From Rusavskia elegans (Eukaryota > Ascomycota > Lecanoromycetes > Teloschistales > Teloschistaceae), in the NCBI GenBank assembly GCA_011316305.1, contig SAUG01000002.1, positions 644,014 to 708,013 of the forward strand: 64,000 nucleotides of DNA, given 5' to 3'. The first letter of the stretch is position 1, and each line of letters opens with the position of its first letter. Made by a program: the position numbers and the translations under genes. Below the pieces are notes generated by a model. That model had not been told where the DNA came from. It made no database searches and worked only from the letters and a program-made list of their open reading frames with translations. Shown piece by piece: positions 49,522-60,657 of the stretch.

Positions 49522-51492
49522 ATGGGCAATGGCCCCTTCCTCTACGACCACCCGTCGAAATACTCTTTCACCGGACCGACCGACAAGGCTTGGGACCCAA
49601 AGGCAGTGACGCGCGCGAGCTTCGCAGCATCTACTCTCTCTCCCCCGAAGCCAAAGCAAGACGGGCCGTTGATCGACGCAAAGGAGTTCAATCGGCATCC
49701 TGACTCCTACTTCGTCGTGTCAGTACCAGATCACAATTTCCCAGCAACTGTATACTAACTTAAGGATAAGGCCGTATGGAAATCTCAACTGGAAGCCCAT
49801 GAGCCCTCGCACCAGGAAAAAGGTCCAGTACAGCAGATACGGGCAGCTGTTTCTACGAATCTGTCAGCTACTCGGGGCGCTGGGCTTGCTCTTTTGCGTT
49901 ATATGCATCAAAGGCACACAGGGACCGACTGGATGGATCATAAGGGTTCCGGTGTGTATAGCACGCTCTGTGTTCTTGAAGCACCAGCTCTAACCATCGA
50001 TCAGGCGGGCGTGGCTCTATTGCACACTATTTATGCCATCTACCACCTTTCGCGATCAGCCAATGCTCGTACCGCAGCATCTTCAGCAAGCTACATGATA
50101 TTTGCTGCCATCCTTGACCTCGGCCTAATACCGTTCCTCATTTTTACCGCTATCATGACCCATGATCAACACACTGAATCCAGCGATACCCCTGGCCATT
50201 GGGCCTCATTGTTCATGTTCGACACTGCAACCGCAAAGATCATCTATACCACGTATCTCGTCAGCGTTGTCAGTGGTACTTTCCACTTAATATCTTTGAT
50301 AGTTTCAATCTATCTGGCCGTGGTTTTTCGCAAGATCTCGGCGCTGCCGCCAGATATGAATCCTTTGGAAGACAACCTCACTTCAAGGCATAAGCGTAAC
50401 AAATCCGAGCTGCTCGACATCCGCAACAGCCAAACCAGTACAGCCGTCAGCTCCCAACGCGACTCTCGTATCGAGGAACCTTTGATTGCGCCGGTGCGAT
50501 CCGTACCGTTCTTGCATACACGCACCGAAAGTTCCCCAGATATCAACAACGTCCCTCACCCACATTTCAGCCCTCGCACCTCCCGCACCAATGAATCAGA
50601 CCCTTTCTATGATCAGCCATTATCGAATCGCTCTTCATGTACACATGTCCGCCAACAAAGCCTCTACACCCAGTCGCGTTCCCAACGCATCTCTCAACCC
50701 AATGTCAACCCTAGTTTTAGGAACCAGGATCGTACTGCCGAAAACGACCAACTACCGAATGAACCACTCATCCTTCGCTCTCCCACCAAGTCCTCCTCCA
50801 TCTACACCGACGACATCACCTCCCGCCCGACCTCCACCCGACCTCCATCCACCAGACCACCAACAACCCGACCCCTCTCCACTGCGCCTTCCCTACCTGC
50901 CTCCACTGTGACAGAAGACAGCAACTGGATAACCCATCCCTCCCCGCCACCTTCCCCACCTGCAGAGTTCAAGCATCTCCGCAACAGTAACCCTCATCAA
51001 CCTTTCCCGCAAACCTCGCGATACGTGGAGAATATCGAAAACCGTACTCCGAGACCACTAGAGATGAATCCGCCAACGCCTGTCAGTGCTTCATACGGTA
51101 CGCAAGAGGGGAGAACAGGCGCAGCGTTGGATCAGAGGGCACTGATGCCTGGGACCGGGAACATGCTTGGTTTAAGGGGCAAGTTGGACTTCAATCCGCC
51201 GAAGAGGAGGGAAGGGCAGCCTGTTCAACAGCAAAGGCTGGGAGACGGATATGGGGAGCTGAATGGTGGAATGGGCAATACGAATGGGAAGCTTAGGGGT
51301 GTTGGTGGATATCCGTACCAGAATGGTGCATCCAGGGGTGGAGGGCGAGTGTTGAGTAGATCGGGGGCTGAGGTTGGTGGTTCGTCGGAAATGGGATGGG
51401 GAAGGGGGATCAGGGCAAGGGAGGTGAGCGGGAAGAGGGTTGAAGAAGGCAGGAGTGGGCCAATGGGTGGAGGGTGGGGTATTGCGAGATGA
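49522..51492 (+). CDS. Fungal four-span membrane protein with disordered tail
   Basis: Three exons, 49522-49718, 49771-49951 and 50005-51492 (introns 52 and 53 nt), 621 residues. Opens MGNGPFLYDHPSKYSFTGPT. About four hydrophobic segments follow: LFLRICQLLGALGLLFCVIC, AGVALLHTIYAIYHLSR, MIFAAILDLGLIPFLIFTAI and YLVSVVSGTFHLISLIVSIY; this count and order resembles MARVEL-type tetraspan proteins but no motif proves it. The remaining 400 residues are disordered, Ser/Thr/Pro/Arg-rich, with a stretch of degenerate RPPxTRP units (50821-50886) and a Gly-rich C-terminus. First intron has a perfect TACTAAC branch site (49752-49758). I believe the family is common in Pezizomycotina but uncharacterised. 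Divergent from ARH1. Confidence 0.75.
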
Positions 51493-51724
51493 CTTCACCG
51501 TATGTAAATCGCAGCGATGATCCGAATGAACTGAGGGAGTATATGAAGTGAGTGCGTGTATCTGGCGAGAAAGTTTGGGCAATCGTTTGGCGTAGCGAAT
51601 CGAGCGTATGAAAGGGGCTCGCAGGACTTCGTGATATCGAATGATATACATAACGAGCGATACAGATAGGTACATGAACATCTATGAATTAGCTGGCTCG
51701 TCTTTCCAAAGCGGCACAATGTAA

Positions 51725-54700
51725 TTATGAGAAAGTAAATCGCTGACTGATACTTTGCCGCGCACTCGCCAACCAGTCTTCGTCATCTCCACATTCTCCC
51801 ATCTCTTCGTTGCTTTCTTCAGACTCATCTGCATCTCGTCTGTCGTTTGTACCTTCGACATCGTCCCAGCCACTGTCAAACTTGGTAACGTCTTCGGCGC
51901 CCGTCTGATAGTCTTCCTCGTTGCCGTGTAAATCAACGCCACTTTCACTCCGAGTTTCACCATCCTCCTCGTGATCCGAAAGTTCATTATCTTCATCACC
52001 CGTTCCCTCATCCGACTCACGTTCTGCATGCTCATTGTTCTTCTCTTCTGCCAGCCAGAGCCCCCAGTCGACCAGGTTCCCGGCTTCTCTTTCGCCCTCG
52101 TTCGCATGCTCCACCAACCCATCTCCCTCCTTCCATCCGTTCCAATACCTCAGTCCGGTGAGATGCCTCATCGTCGGCCTCCCGTGCGGACAGTTCCACG
52201 GCTTATCGATCTCGCCCATATGCGTGACTAACTTCTCCATTTGCCGCTTCTGTAATGTCTTTCCGATCATAACACTGGAGCGACACGCTCGCATGGCGAA
52301 GAGTTTGCGTATCTTGCTTGGGCGGGGGATATGTCGAGGTGGTGGCCTGTGGCCTAAGGTACCTGTGCTGGTAACACCCAGGGAGGGTGGGGATTCTCCA
52401 AGTAAAGAGATCAGCTCTTCGAGGTCAGAAAGATCAAACGTCACTTCTCTACTCATCGGCAGAGATAACACTCTACATCGCTGGCCAACAGGCGCATCAC
52501 CACTTTGATCGACGTCGACAACGAACCCATTTTCCAATAAAGCAGCAGTGTTCTCGATGATGATTTCTTCATCAATGGCTGTGAGGTCGAGAACTTTCGG
52601 TCGGACAAGACGTTGGCTCTGCACAGTTGTAGAGGCTTGCAGGCGCTCAAAATTATACTTTTCGTCCGAAGCATGTTGGTCGATTATGAAGACTTCGTCG
52701 TCTGTCGCGGGTGATGTGGAGTGTCGCGTCGCGAGGATGAAGCCTAGGTTGAACTGTCCGATGATGTCCATTTGGGAAAAGTCTGCTTTAGACACCTTGA
52801 GAGAGAGCTTCTTTTCTGCGTCTTCATCCTCTTCTTCGAGATGACTGGGTCGTCCAGTACGTCTAGATCTCTCAAGGGAGTCTCGCAGTGCTGTTTCAAA
52901 GTTTCGCACCTTTTTCTCTATATGGCCGACTGACTCGTGTAAGGTCTGTAGAAGTTGCGTGGTCGAGTCCTTTAGTCCTCTACTTGTTAGTATCATACCG
53001 GCTCGCCTCAAGTTATCTTCGCTCGGTGCAGCTAGTTTCGCTTCAGCCTCTTGAATCAAATCCGCAACCTTCGCATTTTGCTTCACTTTACGATCTTCGT
53101 CATCCTCATATTGTTCTTCTGATTCCACATCGTCCGAGAGCTCATCATCGTTTTCGGAAACTGTATGTTCCTCATCGCTACTAACGTGAGCGCCGTCTGG
53201 TGCATCCTCATTATCAAGTGATTTCGCGACTGATGCTGGACTTGCGGCAGATGTACGATTAATAGGAGTCACAACCTCGTGGACACTTCGGTTTGCTGTC
53301 GAAGGGGTACTGTAAGATGATGCGTCTGACAGGGATACTCCTGAGGCTGCGAAGGCTCGCATACTGCTACTGAATCTTTCCCTTGTCTCTCCCTCCCCAG
53401 CCGTACCCGATTTAGGGTCCACTAGCGAGGGCGCGTTACTTGAGTAGAAGATCAGAGGAGCGGAGTCTATCACTGTCGTTGCGGTCTTCTCACCAATGGT
53501 AATGGTTGCGACTTGAGGCGGTTCTCGTCGTGGACGCATCCGGTCGAACGCATTTTGAATAGGCCCAGAAGCAGGCTTTGGTGGAGTGGACCTGAAGGCT
53601 ACAGTCGCATCGCCATTAGCACTTTCTACCACCTTAGGTCGCTCCCAAGGCCCAGTCTCGTTATTTTCAGATGGCCTCTGCTGATCTGCTATTCCCCTGT
53701 TGAAGTCTGCAACTGGGTTATTTGGGTAATCTTGGATCTCATCCGCAGCAAGTAGTTCAGCAGGCATATGCTTGTCGCCGTGATCATGGTCTTCTGCAAA
53801 CAGGCGACTGGAATTTTCCAGCTTACGGATAAGCTTCTGTTTTCCCACCGGCATAGTTGGCTTGCCTGTATCGATTTTATCCCGTTCAACAATCGGATTT
53901 CTGGGTTGAGCGTCACGCCCAGCGAATCTTCCAATAATACCAGTACTCTGCCGAGGCTCTTGATCTGAGTCCTCTGACGGATCTTTGTTATGGCCTTCAT
54001 TGCTGGATCTCGACGAAAATTCTGTTCGCTTGTCGCTTTCATTGGGGAAGTCAGCAGCATGAAGTGCCGGGGATTGTCGTTGGACTGTAAGCGGCTTGAA
54101 CATTGGTAGCTTTGACTGGGTCCGTTGAGTCTGAGGAACTGTCTGGTCCTGTTGTTCGAATAACTCTACTAGTGCAATCTATTCATGTAAGCGTTGCTTG
54201 GCTTTGTGGACAGCGCGACACCGACCCTCAAAGACTCCAGCAATGCAGTCTGCTCATGCAGAAGGATAGTCTTCTTGTCAGGCGAGACATTCACATCGTA
54301 GGCATCTATCGCTTCTCAATCAAATCGATAGCCCAGGAATTTGGTTGGAGGACTTACTCGTGTCGATAATGATGTTGGCAAATACGAAAGGCGACTGTGA
54401 GACATTGTACGATTTGTAGACTTCATTGAACACCTTGGCAAATTGGGGCAGTGTGCAGGGCCGGGCGTTGACGAAGAACATCTGTCGGTCAGGTGTTTGC
54501 CTGCCTTCTCCGATTACAGGCCTGGAAACATGACCAACGACCCGCACTTGTGAACCCCTTGGTGGGTCAGCTCCGCTTGTGAGGTGAACATACAGACAAC
54601 TTTGCACTCACTCTCTGCCCGCTGTATCTGTGTTGTTCCTGGTATCCTGCAAATCAAAGCGGAGGTCCATCGAAACAAGCGCGGATAAAGTCTTTGCACC

Positions 54701-55527
54701 AAACACATTTGCAACGCTCTCGCGAGTGGCCACGTTGGACTTGGTTGCAAAGACAACAACTTTCTTGCCCTTGGCTAAGATGTTGCTCACCGAGAACTTG
54801 ACGGATGCACTGATGCATGCATACGCTTGCAGCACTCCCAAGACTTTGGTATATTCGCGCTTGATGTTCTTTTCCAGTTCCCGTCGCCGGACGGGTAGGT
54901 TGGCAAAGAGAGCTTCAACCATGACGGTGGTGCCTTTCTGGCTGGCAACCACCGAGGTAGCTTTCAGCTTGCCAGAGGTCTCGAAGTCCAGCCTGGTTCC
55001 CTTTGGAGCCTCGTGGGCCTGAGCGGTCACGACCTGGAAATTGGAGAGAGCACATAGCGATGACAGGGCTTCGCCACGGAAGCCGAACGTTTGCAGAGAG
55101 GAGAGATCGTCATAAGTGGAGAGTTTGGAGGTACAATGCTTCAGCGCTGGAGCAGGGATGAATAAAGCGTAGCGAGAGGATCCAGGCAGGTCCCTTACCT
55201 ACAGTGTCATAGTTCTCCGTGGAAATACCGTGGCCATTGTCCTGGACCTCGATGGAATCGAGCCCATTGGCTTTGAAGCGGACCTCTTCCTCGGATATTA
55301 GATCGGGATTCCCTAAGGTAGCTGTGAGCACACGACCTACCAATCGAAGTAGCGCCAGCATCAAGGCTGTTCTCGACCAGTTCTTTGACGACGGAGCATA
55401 AGTCAACAATGACCTGGCCCGATTGGATCTGGTGGACCTAAGACATCACTTAGCATTTCGAGTATGTAGCACTAGACGGTTAGGAGCAGCGCACACTCCG
55501 GCCTTCGATGGCTTTGATGGTGGCCAT
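51725..55527 (-). CDS. PMS1: DNA mismatch repair endonuclease PMS1 (MutL homologue)
   Basis: With MLH1 forms MutL-alpha, which nicks DNA after mismatch recognition. Seven exons: 55495-55527, 55341-55437, 55199-55285, 54612-55146, 54358-54557, 54226-54305 and 51725-54178 (introns 47-57 nt), 1161 residues. The GHKL ATPase starts [20 protein letters not shown], with [22 protein letters not shown] and [10 protein letters not shown]; then [21 protein letters not shown] long acidic linker leads to the C-terminal endonuclease domain: [15 protein letters not shown] (metal-binding DQHA-E motif), [14 protein letters not shown] and [13 protein letters not shown]. All catalytic motifs are intact. After the usual end at MRHL (stop expected soon after 52160) the frame continues 144 residues, acidic and Ser-rich ([20 protein letters not shown]), ending [14 protein letters not shown]. 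Placing exon 5 required choosing the acceptor at 54558 over one giving a 36-nt intron. Confidence 0.93.
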
Positions 55528-56675
55528 CAGAGACCAGGAAGGATTGCGAGCGCCACCATTGGGCGTTCAAGTGTCACATCATGGACCAAAGGAGACAGGA
55601 GGTAACACAATTCAACCGCAAGGAAAGTGAGTGACAATGACCCTCGGGGAATTCCAATAAATGACTCGCGTCTGTGAGAAGCGGTTACCGCTACGAGAGG
55701 ACCCTAAGGTACGTTGCCTGTGTCCCGCCAGAGCTGCAAAGAAGCACGATTATTATGCAACCGTGAAGGGTTAACTTTGATTATGGAGCTGCAGGCACAG
55801 AAATGACCTGGTCTTTATTTAGAAGCACAAGCCATTGCCGTACAGTAGCTTAGAATTGCAATCCATCTCATCTGAATCCTTTTTAGCTGCTGATCCCGTC
55901 GTAATCTTATCGACCGTCACCCTTTTTCACGTCCAAATTTCCAGAAACCCTCAGAGCTGGTCGTACCATTACTTGTATTATACTCTTACTGCTTGTTGCG
56001 TTCTACATCTCAATTATTTTATTATGTTAAGCTATCTGAAAATATGGCTTACCTCCCTCCCTTCTTTAATTCACTAATCCGCGCTGCGTTTCTGTCACAG
56101 TCGCTCCTTCAACGCCGATTACTAGCAACACGCTGAATCCGTTCACCAACTACCTACATTCCATACGTGATTCTTCCGTTGCCTTCTCCAACCGGCTTTG
56201 CGGGTATCCTACTTCAGCCGTCGCGCTCTGCACACTCGTGCTCTCTGCAATTGGCAATCGCAACCACGGCTTCAACCTTAGCCACCTTGATCTACCGGGC
56301 ATCGCCCATTGATCCCATTCTTCAACCTCCTTCGTCCTCGCCGCAACTGCATCAGTCGGCATCAAATAACTCGGCTGTATCCTCCAGCCCGGACCTTACC
56401 TCGACGACTGCCACCACGTCTGCCCCACCCTCATCGAATAACAGCAACCACAACTTGTCCCTCCCCCGTCTCGCCACGCTGGCTTCACTCGCCTCTACCT
56501 CGTCTCCTCAGTTGAGGTACGTGCTACCGTATATTGGCTTTGTTGCTCTGACATGGGCCGCGTTACCGAAGCGCGTCCGCACACGACCGGGGCTGACTCT
56601 GGGAGCGCTGTCTGGATAAGAATGCTGACTGGATATCATGACTGCAGGGCCTACAACGGCAATGCGGATCCCACC
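55528..56675. other. Long divergent region between PMS1 and areB
   Basis: 1,148 bp, with a CTTATC (GATAAG on minus) at 55906-55911 and CTATC at 56032-56036, C/T-rich runs at about 56050-56100, and a long Pro/Ser-coding-like frame from 56167 to 56619 without supporting features. It probably holds the areB promoter and a long 5' leader. An upstream coding exon ending at the acceptor before 56649 (CTGCAG/GGCC) cannot be excluded. Confidence 0.5.
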
Positions 56676-57727
56676 ATGGCATACCAAGCGACCCCAGGCC
56701 AACAGGGTGCGGCCGCGCTGTCAGGCAGTATGGCTGTAAGTAACTGCCACTAGCCCGCCCCCACGTGTGTGGCTCGTACTTTCTTATCGCAAAATTGTCC
56801 AAACCCTTATCGCTCCACCGCTTCTTGCTCTGTATGGCTTCACAGGCTGATTATGATCACGGCACTCTGCAGCCAGTATGCCAGAACTGTACAACTTCCA
56901 CCACACCGCTGTGGCGAAGAGACGAGTACGGCTCCGTTCTCTGCAACGCTTGCGGCCTTTTCCTGAAGCTCCACGGATCCCCGCGGCCCATCAGCCTCAA
57001 GACTGACGTGATAAAGAGTCGCAATCGCGTCCGCACCGCTATACCTGGGCAGAAAAGAAAGGTGCGCTGTCTCATAACGGACTGCCGCCAGTGAGCGTTA
57101 TTTAATTTTGACCCTCTGCAGCTACCCGACGATCCGAACAATCCCTCCGAGAATGCGACACCATCCGCAAGTTATCCACAAATCCGGAGGACTTCTGCTG
57201 GCCCTTCAGATCCTTCGAATTCGCCGGTCTCGCGGACGATGACACCAGCAGCTCAACAGTCGTCTAATATCGCTCCTCAGCACCTCTTCGACGGTGCTGC
57301 GCTGAATGACCACAGCTTCCATGCTTCTCCGCATCTGCCATCTTTCAACGTACGGCAGCCATCTCCGGGCTCGACGTCTTCCCAGAACGATCGCCGTCCG
57401 GATTCCCGGATAACGTACGACCAGTTATACCAAGAAAACACGGCTCTAAAGACTCGTGTCAGTGAGCTTGAGGTCATCAACATCCTCTACAAAGGTCAGG
57501 TTGGTGAACAAGATCAAAAGGCGACAGAGTCCGATCAGCAGCTCCGCCAACTTCTCGAAGAAGCACAAGGTCGCGAAAACCTACTCAAGCAGCAGGTGCA
57601 GGAGCTTGAGCAGGAGATCTCAGAAATGAGGGGGGGCGAGCCCGCCGGCAAGCGCCAACGTCTCTCGGACGGTTCTGAATACCCCGACCCCTCTGAGCAC
57701 TTTACCACAGACGCCGTCCGCACCTAG
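56676..57727 (+). CDS. areB: GATA transcription factor, AreB/ASD4/Gzf3 type
   Basis: Represses or modulates nitrogen-regulated promoters at HGATAR sites, competing with AreA-type activators. Three exons, 56676-56735, 56846-57061 and 57122-57727 (introns 110 and 60 nt), 293 residues. It begins [20 protein letters not shown], with ATG in CACCATGG context. One type IVa zinc finger, C32-x2-C35-x17-C53-x2-C56, reads [18 protein letters not shown] and [17 protein letters not shown], followed by the basic tail [10 protein letters not shown] Ser/Pro-rich middle leads to a C-terminal coiled coil (about 200-262: [39 protein letters not shown]) then GKRQRLSD, a basic nuclear-signal candidate. The single finger plus C-terminal coiled coil is the AreB/Dal80 layout and not that of SreA or AreA. 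Confidence 0.9.
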
Positions 57728-58832
57728 TATCTTGCAGCGCACGATGCTGTCATGACGGGGCTACCACTGGCGGACAGCGAGCTTTGATGACTTGATGCGA
57801 TGATTGACGAGGCCAGTACTCGGCGCTTCAGAGTACAGCCGGGGTAATATTTTGCTTACATGTTTATTTCAGGCCATTTTCCACGCCATGGCTTGGATTG
57901 ATCTCACTGTCGTCCGCTTTGAAAGGACGCTTAATTGTATTATTATGAAGATGTTGCTGGACGATGTCACTCTGGCGGGCGGTGCTGTTGGCAAAAGCGA
58001 ACTGGAAGAAGCTTTTGCAATACCCTTTGTTGCTTCTGCTGGATTTGGTACTCTCGGGTTCGACATTCTCTGCTGGGCAATCCCAGGATCAGGCAAGGAG
58101 GCATGTTATAGCTGCACTCCACGCACGCTCGATCGAACGTGACTTGATATCAGTGGGGATGAGTCGTGCTTGACCTCGTCTTGTCCATCTCTGTCGATTT
58201 TCGACGTTCTATGGGAAAGGGTACATCTCCCGTCTTTTGACACGAATCTCAGGCACCAAAAAACCTCGTCAACCATCCACGTGAACACTCAACGCAACAC
58301 CTTATCTATGTCGGCCCGCATCCACCAGTTTAGCGGCCCGAATAGGCGAAGTGTTCCAGTCTTCCGTTTTACGCTGACCAACTACTGTCCTTCAGAGGAA
58401 TTGGGATTCTGACACTTGTTTCTGTTCCGCCTTTGCCGTCAGAAAGCTGATTGCTGTCCGCTAAGGTAAGCTGGTTCAGCGATCTGTTGTGTTGTTCCTT
58501 GATATGTCGTTTCCTGGAATTGTAGCTGGGTATAGTACTCGGTTTTCAATGTGTATCTCAAAGCATTTCAAGCTAAATGAAGGCGGGTTTTAAAAATGGT
58601 ATACGCTGATTGGTATTGTAGTACATGAGTTCGAGGTGTCTAAGTTGACAGTAGCAGTAGCACTTACTCGGGGGCGGGGACGTCGGAATGAGTTCGTAGG
58701 ACGGCTATGAGATAGGTCCGAAAAGACTGTATTGTGTGATCTCGCGATGACCGGTATTTCCTCCATGCCAGAACCTGATACCATGATATACTCCCCTCCA
58801 TTCAAACTAAACCAAACCCACAACTGGAACTA
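57728..58832. other. Convergent region between areB and TMS1
   Basis: 1,105 bp. Open frames of 60-112 codons on both strands (57804-58142, 57869-58096) have no start or family support. Probably long 3' UTRs. Confidence 0.45.
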
Positions 58833-60325
58833 CTAATTCCCAAATCTCCCTGGCATCACAACGGGCGCCAAAAGACTCCAGCTGTAAATAGCATAGCACA
58901 CCCACGAACTCACAATCTTCACCCAACTGGCCCAGTACGTCCTGCCTACTGCCGCCACACCGGTGGCTTCATAGTCGATATTTTGTGTCAACAGCGTCGC
59001 CACCCACGTCGTTGCGAGCAGGAAAATCGCATGGAAGAGCGCGTAATTATACTGCGTACCACCTCTTTCGTCGTCCTTTCCTCCACGGCCATCATCCGAA
59101 TCATCGTCATCGTCGTCACTGTCATCGAGAGCGTTCGCGGGTAGACTCCCGGCTTCAACGGCAGCTCGAAGGGCTTCAGCGCGCATTTCGCGACGGGAAC
59201 TGGGCTGTTGGTCCACAAGACCATGTTCGCCTTCTTCGTCGCCCACTTTGCTGTACGCATGACTGGAGTTGCCGTTAAGAGCTATGCCCTGCGTTGCGGC
59301 ACGAGTAGTCGTGTAGGCAATTGTAAGCATAGTGACGATAGCGCCGAGGACGATGGAAGCAGTACGCGTCCCCCGAGCTCGGATCAAGGGGTTACAATGT
59401 CGATCATCGGGTTCCATGCTGACCGCTGACATGGTCAAGTAGGTGCAATATACGCTGACCATGGCAGCTTGGGCGAGACCAGCTTTGGGATTATACTCTT
59501 GCACCGTTGGATGCACGGATACGGCGGTAACGAGAAGGAGGACGATCAGGTTAACCGTGATGGCTGCTTGGTTCATGGCGCAACCAGATTGCGCGAAGAA
59601 AATGTACATAAGAATGGTCATCGCAAAGGATGCAGTGAACATGCCCAATGTTGAGCCAATCAGCAGGACGCGCCAGGCTCTAGAATCGTGCTCTTCGATC
59701 TTTTCGAGACAGTATTCGGCCCAGGTGTGGGCAAGGTCGACCAGAAGGATAAGACCGAGGAGAACAAAAAGCATTGCACCAGCTAGGGCGATGTATTGAC
59801 CCCACACTTGGAAAAATGTTTCGGGGATGAAGAAGGTCAGGACGACGAATGCGAGCCAGACAATGACTTTGGGACCCCAGTAGCCGTTTTGTAGCGCAGC
59901 TCGGCCATCTCGAGAGGACTTCACGCCGAGTAAGAGTATTGACAAGATCAAGTGGAATAAACCAAGAGCAAAGTTGACCCTCTGCACGGCGACATATCCA
60001 TAACATTGTTTGCCTTGACAGGAGATATTCACGTAGTCCAAGGTAAGATGTTCGAGCTTCTTGAGTGCCCAGGGCGTGAGCATAAGCCAGGAAATGATGG
60101 AGTTGATAAGGAGTAAGAAAGCATAAGCGATCCGAGTCGCCATACTACTCTTGAAAATGCCGCATTGATTGCAGATAGCAGAGCAGGCTGCCGCCCCGCA
60201 GCACGAAGCACCGAAGCTCATAAGCTGTAATTTATGTAAGCTTCTGTACACCCATTTAAGGACCTTATACGTACTGTGCCCAGACTAGGCACCGCAAGTA
60301 GCGGTAAAGATAATAGAGCTCCCAT
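58833..60325 (-). CDS. TMS1: Serinc-family membrane protein TMS1
   Basis: Two exons, 60275-60325 and 58833-60224 (50-nt intron), 480 residues. First exon MGALLSLPLLAVPSLGT is the conserved N-terminus of fungal Tms1. Then LMSFGASCCGAAACSAICNQ and TRIAYAFLLLINSIISWLM, about ten hydrophobic spans throughout (VNFALGLFHLILSILLLGV, VIVWLAFVVLTFFIPETFF, LFVLLGLILLVDLAHTWAE), and the C-terminal ALFHAIFLLATTWVATLLT and YWASWVKIVSSWVCYAIYSW. Serinc proteins are multispan lipid-associated proteins of vacuolar/endosomal membranes, with an unsettled biochemical role. A cytosolic loop between the last membrane spans carries a run of Asp/Ser (DDSDDDDDDSDD, about 59090-59130). Divergent from MCH1. Confidence 0.92.
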
Positions 60326-60657
60326 GGTGGTTGAGATTACAGAAAGTCGATGGTGACGGAAGCAAGTGGTGTCTGGCACGAAGGCGATGAAGTCAGACTC
60401 ACTTGAGTTGTAGCCGCGGCACTACGGCGGGCGATAGGAATCGCTTATTGCCGCGGAGCTTCCGCCCTACTCTATCGGCCTGCCCGCAGATGCCGACTTT
60501 CCGCTCCATCGACACACAGCTGTTCAATCAACACAAATCCTTACAAGCAACCTCGATCTCTTGTGGCAGAAGCAGGACGGCCACCTGCATTTGGTTATAC
60601 CCATTCACGATGGACGAGCGGTGACGCCTTGGTACCTGTCTCTCTGGACAATAAATC
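60326..60657. other. Divergent promoter region, TMS1 and MCH1
   Basis: 332 bp containing a CCGCGG-type inverted repeat (separate entry). No other element. Confidence 0.45.
60415..60457. promoter_or_regulatory. Inverted repeat CCGCGGCA / TGCCGCGG
   Basis: Perfect 8-bp arms at 60415-60422 and 60450-60457, separated by 27 bp. Each arm contains the palindrome CCGCGG, and CGG/CCG half sites of this kind are recognised by Zn2Cys6 regulators; binding is inferred. Confidence 0.35.

Noticed and set aside
54576..54611. 36-nt intron in PMS1 (acceptor at 54576)
   Set aside because: An alternative acceptor at 54558 gives a 54-nt intron with a CTGAC branch sequence and a better family fit, so the short version was dropped.
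57804..58142. 112-codon frame after areB
   Set aside because: Isolated frame with no support; probably in a 3' UTR.
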